From NCBI GenBank assembly GCA_015487785.1, contig WFPC01000048.1:1-52440 (forward strand): a stretch of 52,440 bases of DNA, given 5' to 3'. Made by a program: the position numbers and the translations under genes. Under the pieces are notes generated by a model. It had not been told where the DNA came from. It ran no database searches and worked only from the letters and a program-made list of their open reading frames with translations. The DNA is from Gammaproteobacteria bacterium (GTDB lineage: Bacteria > Pseudomonadota > Gammaproteobacteria > S012-40). Position 1 is the stretch's first letter. Every line of letters starts with the position of its first letter. This document shows positions 1-8,386 of this stretch, piece by piece.

Positions 1-671
1 ACTTCCCCATGCGGGTGAAGGCCTCCACCGCCAGGTCGGCACGCTTGTAGTTGACCAACTGCCCCAGTAAGAGATAAAAATCCTCGGATGAGGACGAAAT
101 CTCGAATTGCGCAACATCCACCGGCGGATGGATAACATGTCCCTGGCGGCGATAGCACTTCTCGATGCGCCTGGCCACATAACGGGAATTGGCAACAAAA
201 TGATCCACTCGGGCCGCGCTGGCTTGATCCCATAACCTCAGGTAATGAAAAAGAGGCCTCATCAACAGGCGAACCGGGCCAGATTGCCCAGCCAGGTAGT
301 CGGGATACATATCCCAAAGATACCGCATGGGCGAGTGACAATAACAGACATGCAGTGTGTCGGGTGATGTGATGACCCCCTTGGCCGGACCCGATTCACT
401 ACTGATGACCAGGTCATAATCACGCAAATCGAGCTGCTCCAGCGCCAAGGGCATAAGCGGTAAATATTTCCGATAATGCCGCACAGCGCCAGGCAGACGT
501 GACACAAATGTCGTATGAATCGCATGTGCCCGGAGCGAGCGGCTCAGCGCATTGCGATCCACCACATGGGTATAGATATCTGCTTCCGGGTAGAGTGAGC
601 ACAAGGCCTCGAGGACCTTTTCCCCACCACGCATATTAACCAGCCAATAGTGTATGATCGCAACCTTCATT
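1..671 (-). CDS. GT4-family glycosyltransferase, C-terminus outside window
   Basis: This is the N-terminal 223 codons of a GT-B fold glycosyltransferase; the gene runs off the left edge. The ATG at 671 opens MKVAIIHYWLVNMRGGEKVL, the classic beta1-loop-alpha1 start of group 1 (GT4) enzymes with a conserved GGE after it. Further on, a CHSPMRYLWD segment and a DHFVANSRYVARRI segment match the acceptor-domain end of bacterial mannosyl/rhamnosyl transferases of O-antigen loci. The nucleotide-sugar binding E-x7-E motif would lie beyond the edge. The preceding minus-strand gene ends only 20 bases upstream, so it is probably the last visible gene of the polysaccharide operon. The donor and acceptor sugars cannot be read from sequence. 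Confidence 0.85.
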
Positions 672-691
672 CGCTACCCCATTGACCTGGC

Positions 692-1708
692 CTAGATCTG
701 CTCCAAAGCAGACGAAAGAACATTGCTAACCTTTTCAGCCGTTGCATCCCAGGAAAAATGACCCGCTCTGACCAGTCCGCGGGAAATCAACCCATGCCTC
801 AGCGCCTCATCGAGAATGATGGCATCCATGCCCGAGGCAATTTCATCGACATCATAGGGATCCACCAGAAAGGCTGCATCACCCGCTGTTTCGGGCATGG
901 CAGACACCGTCGAAGTGAGCACGGGAATTCCACATGCCATTGCCTCGACAATAGGCAACCCAAACCCCTCATACAAGGAAACAAACAACAGACCCTTAGC
1001 GCCCCGATAATACGCAGGCAAGTCAGCTTCTGCAATATGCCCTGAAAAATGCACAACATTCTCGAGACCAAAATTTCTAACCAACTTATCTGTCACCTCA
1101 TCGCGCTCTCCCGACAGGAGAAGGTGTACATCACCACACACCCTGGATGCCGCATAAGCTTCAATAATTCGCGGGAGGTTCTTATGTGCCTTGCGATTCC
1201 CCACGAACAACAAATAGTCATAGCCGGGATCATGTACTGGACCAGAAACAGAGAACTCGGACGAAACACCATTGCCCACATTGATTACCTTTTCTTCATC
1301 AACCCCCGACCATTCCAAAATAGCCTGGCGGGAAAACTCTGATACGGTCAACACATACTGCGCATACCTTGTCGCAGGCCTCATGACCCTTTGATAATAG
1401 AGCCTCTTCAGAAAGGAGCTATTGTCCTCGACAAAAAGATGATTCAGGTCATGAATGGTGAAGACAAACGGTGAGGAAGGGGAGAAAGGAGCATTGTAAC
1501 CCGGAGTGTAATAAAGCTTCTGCTTGTGATAGCGAAGGACACAAGACAACAGCCAGGGGTCCAGGGGACTGGACGGCGAGCCTGGAGGATCATAAATTCT
1601 CGAGAAACTCACCCTGGCCAGAATCTCTCTGGCAAAACGTCCTATGCCATGCGCCCCACACCATCGTGCATCGAAAAGTACCGGCAACTCCGGTTTATCT
1701 CTGACCAT
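692..1708 (-). CDS. GT4-family glycosyltransferase
   Basis: A complete GT-B glycosyltransferase of 338 residues if started at the ATG at 1708. The N-terminal half contains the short TIHDLNHLFVEDNSS and TVSEFSRQAI segments typical of acceptor-side Rossmann domains. The C-terminal half contains LFVGNRKAHKNL, then the donor motif EGFGLPIVEAMACGIPVL, in which the two Glu of E-x7-E bind the nucleotide sugar. An upstream in-frame TTG at 1750 would add 14 residues of unlikely sequence inside the previous gene, so the ATG is preferred. It overlaps the 3' end of the preceding glycosyltransferase gene by 14 bases, so translation is probably coupled. Expected to act on the cytoplasmic face of the inner membrane; linkage unknown. 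Confidence 0.88.
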   Translation of the reverse strand: MVRDKPELPVLFDARWCGAHGIGRFAREILARVSFSRIYDPPGSPSSPLDPWLLSCVLRYHKQKLYYTPGYNAPFSPSSPFVFTIHDLNHLFVEDNSSFLKRLYYQRVMRPATRYAQYVLTVSEFSRQAILEWSGVDEEKVINVGNGVSSEFSVSGPVHDPGYDYLLFVGNRKAHKNLPRIIEAYAASRVCGDVHLLLSGERDEVTDKLVRNFGLENVVHFSGHIAEADLPAYYRGAKGLLFVSLYEGFGLPIVEAMACGIPVLTSTVSAMPETAGDAAFLVDPYDVDEIASGMDAIILDEALRHGLISRGLVRAGHFSWDATAEKVSNVLSSALEQI

Positions 1709-2696
1709 TGTCTGGCACCCGACCAAGCAAGACATCCCACAACCGGCCAAGTTGACGCCGCCTGATACGATTGATCACCACCGGAATAAAGCCGAGCAGA
1801 ACAAAAGGCAAGAAAGCAGGGTAGAACCTGCGGGTAAACTTGACCCTGTTCCGAAGCCAATAATAATCGGACAAGACACTCTTTTCTTCGCCTCCTGGAT
1901 TGATCGTGGCACCCTCCTTATGGTAGACGACAGCCCGCCATGAATAAGCCATACTCCATCCCTTTCGTTTCCCCCTAAGGGCCCAGTCTATTTCCTCATA
2001 ATAGAGAAAATAATCCTCGCACATGGGCCCGACATCCTCGAAAAACTCACGCCTCACCAACATGCAGGCACCAATGACATAGTCCATACGGTGCGATACG
2101 CTATCATCGTCATACTGCCCATGATCGGGTTCTCCCGACCCAATATTACTCCCCACACCCAGGAAGCGATTAAATGCGCCACCTACCCCTTGAATAATAT
2201 TGCGTCTGTCGTAGTATTTCAGCTTGCCGCCAACAATCCCCAACTTCTCGACCTCACCAGAAGACTCCATTCGTTCCACAAGAAATCTCAAGCTGTCCTT
2301 TTCGACGAGCGTATCGTTATTGAGGATCCAGAAATAACGACAATCATCATATTCAGAGGCGATGGCCATGCCTATGTTAGCCCCATAGGCAAACCCCCCA
2401 TTCTTGACCGTCTTAGCGACGATAATGGGGATCCCCCCTTCAAAAAACACCTCAGCCCTTGAAATATCAGGAAAGGACAAAATATTCCGAGTCGATAATT
2501 TCTCAGAAAAGCCACCGGCCATGGGAAAGCTGACATCCAGACAGGATGTAATTCTCTGGTAGCTGTTATCGGGAGAGGCATTATCTACTACCACAACGCC
2601 AATGTCCCTATAATCCATGGCTATCAAGCTGGACAAACACTCGGTCGTATCTTGCCACCCCCGATAATTAACCAAGACAACGACGACACTTGGCAT
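1695..2696 (-). CDS. GT2-family glycosyltransferase (rhamnosyltransferase-like)
   Basis: A 333-residue GT-A fold glycosyltransferase. The start (VVVVLVNYRGWQDTTECLSS) followed by VVVVDNASPDNS is the nucleotide-binding beginning of the WcaE/RfbF-like GT2 branch. The metal-binding DXD is represented by LNNDTLVEKD. The later acceptor-side segments GACMLVRREFFEDVG and FFLYYEEIDWALRGK are hallmarks of rhamnosyltransferase-type GT2 enzymes. The C-terminus has a basic, hydrophobic tail (FLPFVLLGFIPVVINRIRRR) that could sit on the membrane. It lies 9 bases after the preceding GT2 gene and overlaps the next one, so it belongs to the same transcript. Sugar specificity is not inferable. Confidence 0.88.
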   Translation of the reverse strand: MPSVVVVLVNYRGWQDTTECLSSLIAMDYRDIGVVVVDNASPDNSYQRITSCLDVSFPMAGGFSEKLSTRNILSFPDISRAEVFFEGGIPIIVAKTVKNGGFAYGANIGMAIASEYDDCRYFWILNNDTLVEKDSLRFLVERMESSGEVEKLGIVGGKLKYYDRRNIIQGVGGAFNRFLGVGSNIGSGEPDHGQYDDDSVSHRMDYVIGACMLVRREFFEDVGPMCEDYFLYYEEIDWALRGKRKGWSMAYSWRAVVYHKEGATINPGGEEKSVLSDYYWLRNRVKFTRRFYPAFLPFVLLGFIPVVINRIRRRQLGRLWDVLLGRVPDNGQR

Positions 2697-2705
2697 GGTA
2701 ATTTG

Positions 2706-3629
2706 TTAGCCTACACCGGGCTTCAGTTTGTAAAATAGGCGACCCACCTTCCGGATGAGACGCCCAGAGAGATACCTGAAGACCTCCCCTGCCCCAAGAC
2801 CAAGCAATGACTCCCTCAAGACTTCTCTTAAGAAATATTCCGCAACTTCCGTCTCTTTACGCCGGGAATAATAGGAAAACAACGCAGCCTTTGTGATCAT
2901 ACCCATTCTATGTCTCTGTTTTTTAGTTTTTTTAGAATGAATACCTCTATCATGAACCCTGTAGGCAGAGGGCAATATTTCAGGCATATATTTTCCTTTT
3001 CCATACGCCCCGAGAAGGGACCAGATCACAAGATCACCATATCTGGCACACAAGAGATCTGAAGGAATATCCTTGATCACATTTCTAAAACAGGCTGTCA
3101 AAGTAAAAATCGGCGTTGCCTTCTTCAGTTCTATTGCTTCAAGATTCCTCCTAGCGCCGCCAAAATCAATATCCAGATAGCCTTCATCATTGAACGGCTT
3201 ACTATCTGAGTAGGTAATAACATAGCTCAGGTTTTCTTCAAGGAAGCTCACCTGTTTATCCAGCTTATATTTATCTACCCAGAAATCATCCCCCTCACAA
3301 AGCGCAATATATTTTCCCCTCGCCTTTGGAAAAACGAACCTGGGCGCTATCAATCCTGCCTTGGAAAACTGATTTTCATCTTGCAGGATGAGCCTTACTA
3401 TCCTGGGATAATGGATAGCGTATTGGTTGAGTATTTCAGGTGTTCTGTCGGTAGAAGCATCATCATGAACAATAATCTCAAAGGGAAATTTCGTTTCCTG
3501 CATCAGGATTCCATCAAGAGACTGCTCAATATAGTTTTCATGATTATAGGTGAGACAGCACACACTCACCACCGGGCCATCACATTGATACCACCCGGCC
3601 ATTATTTCTTCCTGCGTTTTATCGATCAT
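2706..3629 (-). CDS. GT2-family glycosyltransferase
   Basis: A 307-residue GT-A glycosyltransferase. It contains VSVCCLTYNHENYIEQSL at the N-terminus, then EIIVHDDASTDRTPEIL and LCEGDDFWVDKYKL. These are, in order, the beta1 strand, the first nucleotide-binding Asp pair and the DXD-type EGDDFW motif typical of many O-antigen GT2 enzymes. The C-terminal third is basic and lacks an obvious membrane segment. The gene is clearly richer in A+T than the housekeeping genes further right, in keeping with a transferred polysaccharide cassette. It starts 30 bases after the flippase stop codon. The sugar transferred is unknown. Confidence 0.87.
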   Translation of the reverse strand: MIDKTQEEIMAGWYQCDGPVVSVCCLTYNHENYIEQSLDGILMQETKFPFEIIVHDDASTDRTPEILNQYAIHYPRIVRLILQDENQFSKAGLIAPRFVFPKARGKYIALCEGDDFWVDKYKLDKQVSFLEENLSYVITYSDSKPFNDEGYLDIDFGGARRNLEAIELKKATPIFTLTACFRNVIKDIPSDLLCARYGDLVIWSLLGAYGKGKYMPEILPSAYRVHDRGIHSKKTKKQRHRMGMITKAALFSYYSRRKETEVAEYFLREVLRESLLGLGAGEVFRYLSGRLIRKVGRLFYKLKPGVG

Positions 3630-3659
3630 TACTTGTTAGACACCCTGATAAATCCGAGA

Positions 3660-5183
3660 TCATTTAAAAAACTTCCATCTATAAGAAACAACAAGCCGGG
3701 TTATTCTTCCAGCGATAAGCCTAGAAGCAATTGACGAAACAAGCATGACAAATAAAAAGGAAAACAATACATATACTGCTATTCCTATTCTGGAATAACC
3801 TTCAGAATATAGATCGACATGTAGAAAAAGGGTAGCAACAAAAGAGACAATAACAATAGGAAGAATATCTATCAGCACCCATTTCATATGAACTCCAGGG
3901 ATAAATTTTCCATGCACTAGGGGAACCCAAAGAAAAAACCATATCAGTCGCAGAGAGAACCAGGCAAAGGCTGCGCCCATGGCCCCATAATAAATGGCTG
4001 CGTAAATCATGACCGGAATCTGTATAATGGCAGACAGGGTTACTCCCTTTACATGCAATCTAAGATCACCATAGGCATTCTGGATGTTATATTGAAACGA
4101 ACTCAGGGCAACAATTGCATTACCGAGGACATACCAGAACATAATATCCCCGCCCCACTTCGCTGCCTGCTCATCACCTGTCCAGGCGTAGATCAAAGGC
4201 TCGGAATAAATTGCCATAATGAAGGCCGAGCTCATTACGACAAGCGTAACGAGCTGGCTCATGTTGCGATAGAGGTGGATCATTTCCTGCTCTTTACCCT
4301 GCGATACGAGGGCGGTAATACGAGGCAAGAAGGCCTGCATAGCAGGTGTGAAGATCTGCAATATGCCATTGGAAAGTACCACGACGACTGTAAAATATCC
4401 ATATTCCGAGAGCAGAAGATATTTCGACAGGATGAGCTTATCCACTTGCATTACAGCAATCCAGACCGTGCTGGCATAGGCAACAGACAGTGAAAAAGGC
4501 AGCAGTTCTTTTATTGCATAATAGGAAAACCGGGCTCCCGTTAAGTTCACCCAGGATGAAAGTGACCCGTAAAACCTGAATCTCAGCACAAAAAGCTCCA
4601 ATAGAGCAATAAATGCCTGATATTCAAAAAAATGAGAAGGCGTATCACTGACCACTAACAAGAAAAGAACCGAGAAAAACGTCCGAAGAGCAACAAATAC
4701 CACCGTCGCTCCACTCAGCCATACCTGGTCTTCAAGCCCATTGATCCCACTCCTGTAGAGCGAGGAAAAGAACCGGATTGCAATGACAAGCCCCATGAGG
4801 ACGACACAATAGGCCACTTCATTGGGGAGTAATGTTTCCACCTGAAGCCAATGGCTGGCTACCCAGTCACTGAATAACCAAGCTGCTACGGCAATCCCCA
4901 GGGAAATCAGGAGGAATATCCACTCGAAACTTCGCAAGATATCGGGAAAAACATCTTTTTCCCTACCTGCCCTGACACGTGCCGCCTGGCGAGCCAGGGT
5001 TGGGCTAAGGCCCATGTCCAGCAATGACAACCAAACCTGAACAACAATAAAGAACCCAATCAGGCCATAGACTTCTGCCCCAAGGATATCGATGTAGAAT
5101 GGCACCACTGCAAGAGTGGCCAAGGTACTAAAGGCAAGGCCGATATAATTAGCAATGGTGTTAGATATCAGCCTCGAGGCCAA
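3660..5183 (-). CDS. Wzx-type polysaccharide flippase (MOP superfamily)
   Basis: A 507-residue integral membrane protein with about 12-14 hydrophobic segments spread along its whole length, beginning NTIANYIGLAFSTLATLAVV and GAEVYGLIGFFIVVQVWLSL. This is the start seen in RfbX/Wzx proteins, which move undecaprenyl-pyrophosphate-linked repeat units across the inner membrane. The start codon is probably the TTG at 5183. A GGGGA Shine-Dalgarno lies about 6 bases before it, and an in-frame TGA just upstream rules out a longer protein. The gene is A+T rich. No Wzy polymerase or chain-length regulator lies inside the window, so whether the pathway is Wzy-dependent cannot be settled here. Confidence 0.85.
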   Translation of the reverse strand: MASRLISNTIANYIGLAFSTLATLAVVPFYIDILGAEVYGLIGFFIVVQVWLSLLDMGLSPTLARQAARVRAGREKDVFPDILRSFEWIFLLISLGIAVAAWLFSDWVASHWLQVETLLPNEVAYCVVLMGLVIAIRFFSSLYRSGINGLEDQVWLSGATVVFVALRTFFSVLFLLVVSDTPSHFFEYQAFIALLELFVLRFRFYGSLSSWVNLTGARFSYYAIKELLPFSLSVAYASTVWIAVMQVDKLILSKYLLLSEYGYFTVVVVLSNGILQIFTPAMQAFLPRITALVSQGKEQEMIHLYRNMSQLVTLVVMSSAFIMAIYSEPLIYAWTGDEQAAKWGGDIMFWYVLGNAIVALSSFQYNIQNAYGDLRLHVKGVTLSAIIQIPVMIYAAIYYGAMGAAFAWFSLRLIWFFLWVPLVHGKFIPGVHMKWVLIDILPIVIVSFVATLFLHVDLYSEGYSRIGIAVYVLFSFLFVMLVSSIASRLIAGRITRLVVSYRWKFFK

Positions 5184-5233
5184 TTTTCATCCCCAGAAGT
5201 CAGCATCGATGTGGAAAATCATGAAACGAATTG

Positions 5234-6001
5234 TCAATTCTGGCTGCACCTGGATTTCATGATAAAAACGGGCCTGTTCAGGAATTCACCCAGGGAATCA
5301 TCGCGCCCAATGTTCTCCTCGCTGAGGTCGGCATAAGCAATGCCGTCAGATGCCCTCTCGGCAACACCTATCTTGACAATATCCCATGTATGCCCGACTC
5401 CCTGTTGTATGAAATCGATCATTTCTCTCTTGGTTCCCAGAGAGAACAGAGGTCTTTCAACATCACCCTGCCAACAGAACCCCATCTGAAAAACCAATGT
5501 GTTGACAACCTCGGCCAGCTTGCTCACCTGTTCCAGCATGCGCCTTTTGGCCTGATCCATGGTCACATGCCCATCGCCATAATCATCGCCATAGTGATGG
5601 ATTACATTCAGCAAAAACGCCACATCATAAGTCGATTCTCTGGATGAGAAGTCATAGTAGCAAGGGTTAATGGATATACGGTCCTCAAGCCCCAAAAACC
5701 TGGCGGAAAGATAGACAAACTCGGCATGATTCTCGTTGCCTTCGAAATAGTCGACGGACAAGGCACCTTCTTCCAAGGCGCTAAATGTAAAGAACCCTGT
5801 GTTTCCTCCGATGTCCAGAACTCTCTTGCCTGGCAAGGCTACATTGTCATTAATATATGCCAGCCTCTCCTGCTCATATCGGGAATTCACCTTGATGGCG
5901 TCGCTGGAAATATGTTTGGCTATGGAAGAATGAATAAGCTGGTAATTCGAATGCTTGCTATCACGGTTATAAAGCTCTCTCAATCTTTCTATTATCTGCA
6001 T
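5234..6001 (-). CDS. class I SAM-dependent methyltransferase
   Basis: A 255-residue Rossmann-fold methyltransferase. Motif I is KRVLDIGGNTGFFTFSAL (roughly residues 59-76), followed by an acidic residue ending strand beta2 (VDYFEGNENH) and the post-motif-IV segment DVAFLLNVIHHYGDDYGDG. The first 50 residues contain no membrane segment, so it is cytosolic. Its ATG lies 10 bases inside the end of the preceding ATP-grasp gene, indicating translational coupling. In this setting the likely substrate is a sugar, nucleotide sugar or lipid-linked glycan, or the product of the neighbouring ligase, but this is inference from neighbours. Confidence 0.82.
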   Translation of the reverse strand: MQIIERLRELYNRDSKHSNYQLIHSSIAKHISSDAIKVNSRYEQERLAYINDNVALPGKRVLDIGGNTGFFTFSALEEGALSVDYFEGNENHAEFVYLSARFLGLEDRISINPCYYDFSSRESTYDVAFLLNVIHHYGDDYGDGHVTMDQAKRRMLEQVSKLAEVVNTLVFQMGFCWQGDVERPLFSLGTKREMIDFIQQGVGHTWDIVKIGVAERASDGIAYADLSEENIGRDDSLGEFLNRPVFIMKSRCSQN

Positions 6002-7098
6002 TTCAAAGCATCCTCGAAAATTTTAATGCTGTCTTTTCTTCTGTATATGTCATGAGCAAGCCATTTGTCCAGAAGTCCGAGAAGCTCTTGGAGTTCCCCT
6101 ACATGCATCATCACATGGCCTTCCTTACCCAAGGATTCAAGAAGACCTTCAAACCAGAAATAACGCACCTCTTTGTTTTCTCCGAATGAAACCGAGTCGA
6201 TATAGCCATAGTCTGCCAAAAGCAACTCAAAGAAGTTCATCCCGGAATCAACAAAAAACTGGGAAGGCCCCCAGAACCTGGGATTGGCTTCTATCATGCG
6301 GGCTGTTCCCTCAGGGGATACACGGACTTCGATCATAATCAGGCCCTGAAAATCAATCGCTCTCAGTAGACCCTCATACCGTGAGGCCTCGGCAGCGTTA
6401 TGATAGGACGATGGTAATGCAGCAATTATGGATTTTCCCCCTGCCTGCTGTGCTATATTTTCCTGAGAAAAACGATAGACATCGCCCCGCCTGCTTACGT
6501 AGAAGAGCAAATAAATGCTTTTCCCCTCGACATATTCCTGATAATAGAAGTGACGGGTGTCAACCGTATTGGAGAAATTCCATTTGTCCTGCTCACACGC
6601 GATGATCCATGGCCTGCCATTCCCCCCAAGCGATATATCGTAGACCCTTGGCTTGGCCACAAAGGGTAAAGCGGCTTCATCAAGGGAGGTATACTCATAG
6701 GGAACATCTATGCCATGAGACTTACAGAGATCTGAGAAAGATTTCTTGTCCGAAATCAGGGCATAGGTGTCGGGTTCCACCAGGGGGACAGTGATCCCTA
6801 GTGATTCTATTTCGCCCCTGTGTTTCTGAACGAAACGATTCAAAGCCTCGGTTGAGGGTGCAATAAGATAGCTTCTTTCGCCATACCTTTTTTTGATTCT
6901 TTGTATGAGTGATGTGATATAGCCCATTTCAAGATCTCTGGTTTCTCTTACTAGAAAAACCCTGTTCTTGTATGGCGTCTTCAAGATGAGATCTTTGTCA
7001 TCCCTGGCGAGTATCAGATAATCGACGCTCCTGACCTCCAGGGTTCTTATGAAAGCCAGTACCGCCCTGTCGTTGTAGCCTGAAAATATTATGATCAT
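5992..7098 (-). CDS. ATP-grasp superfamily ligase
   Basis: A 368-residue protein from the ATG at 7098, whose ATGA overlaps the aminotransferase stop codon. An N-terminal Rossmann-like pre-ATP-grasp domain (MIIIFSGYNDRAVLAF) is followed by SDKKSFSDLCKSHGIDVP, the usual entry to the ATP-grasp fold. PFVAKPR gives the ATP-binding lysine, FYYQEYVEG gives the hinge, and GLIMIEVRVSPEG...ARMIEANPRFWG gives the metal-binding Glu and Asn pair. Family members join a carboxylate to an amine or thiol through an acyl-phosphate. Coupling to a sugar aminotransferase suggests that it may attach an amino or other acid to the new amino sugar, but this is not proven. The open frame extends upstream into the aminotransferase gene, but that extension is not protein-like. 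Confidence 0.84.
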   Translation of the reverse strand: MIIIFSGYNDRAVLAFIRTLEVRSVDYLILARDDKDLILKTPYKNRVFLVRETRDLEMGYITSLIQRIKKRYGERSYLIAPSTEALNRFVQKHRGEIESLGITVPLVEPDTYALISDKKSFSDLCKSHGIDVPYEYTSLDEAALPFVAKPRVYDISLGGNGRPWIIACEQDKWNFSNTVDTRHFYYQEYVEGKSIYLLFYVSRRGDVYRFSQENIAQQAGGKSIIAALPSSYHNAAEASRYEGLLRAIDFQGLIMIEVRVSPEGTARMIEANPRFWGPSQFFVDSGMNFFELLLADYGYIDSVSFGENKEVRYFWFEGLLESLGKEGHVMMHVGELQELLGLLDKWLAHDIYRRKDSIKIFEDALKCR

Positions 7099-8267
7099 GA
7101 GGTTCGTGAACAGACACGTATTACCGAGGCAATGAGCCTGATATGTTCCTCCTTCACGGACATGCCCGTAGGGAGAACCATGACCTTGTCGGCAACATCC
7201 TCCGTTACCGAAAGCAAGAGGCCCGCATGGGGATAAAGCTCTGAATACGGCTTCATTTTGTGACAACCTGGCCAGAAATAGCGCCGGGCCAGAATATTCT
7301 CAGCGTGCAGGGTTTTTATCAGTTCATCCCGCGAAAGTGGAAAGCCATCCTCAACCAGGAGGACGATGTACTGATAGTTGTTGCTCTCCTTATCGTCATA
7401 GGGAAGCAGGTTGATGCCATCGAGATCCGAAAGTTCTTCTTGATATATCTCATGGTTTCTTTTGTTGTGGCTTATGAGATCCTCTAGGGATATCAGGTTC
7501 GCCAGACCCATGGCGGCCGATATTTCCGACATTTTTCCATTGGTACCCGGGTGTATCACCTTGTCCATGCCGGCAAAACCAAAGTTTCTCATCAATCGCA
7601 TGGCCTCGGCCAGTTCGTCATTGTTGGTCAGTACGGCGCCACCCTCGAAAGTGTTGAAAAATTTCGTGGCATGGAAACTGAGTACCTCGCACTCGCCAAA
7701 ACGACCGATTTTTTCTCCCTGGTACGAGCAACCAAAGGCATGGGCGGCGTCGAAGATCAGCTTGAGTCCGAACTCCCGGGCCAGCGCCATCAACTCGCCT
7801 GTCGCCGAGGTCCTCCCCCATAGGTGTACGGCGATGATCCCCGTGGTTTTAGGGGTGATCATAGCGCGCACGGCGTCAGGGTCCAGCAAGTGGGATTCGG
7901 GGTCTATATCGGCAAAGACCGGAACAATTTCCTGCCAGTGTAGTGCATGGGCCGTGGCAATGAAGGTGAAAGACGGCACGATGACCTCGCCTTTCAGACC
8001 CAAGGCCCGAATGGCAATCTCGAGGGCGATGGTGCCATTGCACATGGCTACGCAATGTTTGACGGCATGGTAGTCGGCAATGGCCGCCTCGAGTTCGCGA
8101 ACCAGGGGACCGTTGTTGGTCAGAAAGCCTCTGTCAAGAATATCCCCCGCATACCTCATGAACTCGTCGCGATTGGCCACATTGGGTTTGCCCACGTGAA
8201 GAGGTTCGGCAAAGGCTGGCGCCGCGCCGTTGATGGCCAGATCGTTTTGCGAGCGTATCGCTTTCAT
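7095..8267 (-). CDS. DegT/DnrJ/EryC1/StrS sugar aminotransferase
   Basis: A 390-residue PLP-dependent aminotransferase of the nucleotide-sugar family. FLTNNGPLVRELEAAIADYH opens the fold. EVIVPSFTFIATAHAL and PVFADIDPESHLLDP follow, IFDAAHAFG supplies Asp173, which contacts the pyridine nitrogen, and SFHATKFFNTFEGG supplies Lys202, the Schiff-base lysine. Such enzymes aminate a 3- or 4-keto-6-deoxy nucleotide sugar, usually with glutamate. The gene heads the visible operon and overlaps the ATP-grasp gene by 4 bases. Its base composition is nearer to the host average than that of the flippase and GT2 genes. The substrate cannot be fixed because the dehydratase supplying it is not in the window. 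Confidence 0.9.
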   Translation of the reverse strand: MKAIRSQNDLAINGAAPAFAEPLHVGKPNVANRDEFMRYAGDILDRGFLTNNGPLVRELEAAIADYHAVKHCVAMCNGTIALEIAIRALGLKGEVIVPSFTFIATAHALHWQEIVPVFADIDPESHLLDPDAVRAMITPKTTGIIAVHLWGRTSATGELMALAREFGLKLIFDAAHAFGCSYQGEKIGRFGECEVLSFHATKFFNTFEGGAVLTNNDELAEAMRLMRNFGFAGMDKVIHPGTNGKMSEISAAMGLANLISLEDLISHNKRNHEIYQEELSDLDGINLLPYDDKESNNYQYIVLLVEDGFPLSRDELIKTLHAENILARRYFWPGCHKMKPYSELYPHAGLLLSVTEDVADKVMVLPTGMSVKEEHIRLIASVIRVCSRTS

Positions 8268-8386
8268 GGATAAAGACTTTACTTCGGGCCGACCCAGGCC
8301 ACATCATGCGTAAAAAAGATTTCTTTCATACAGATATCCAGGCTAGTATCCAGAACGGGTGAACCACCGTAGTTTGGTAATAGGTC

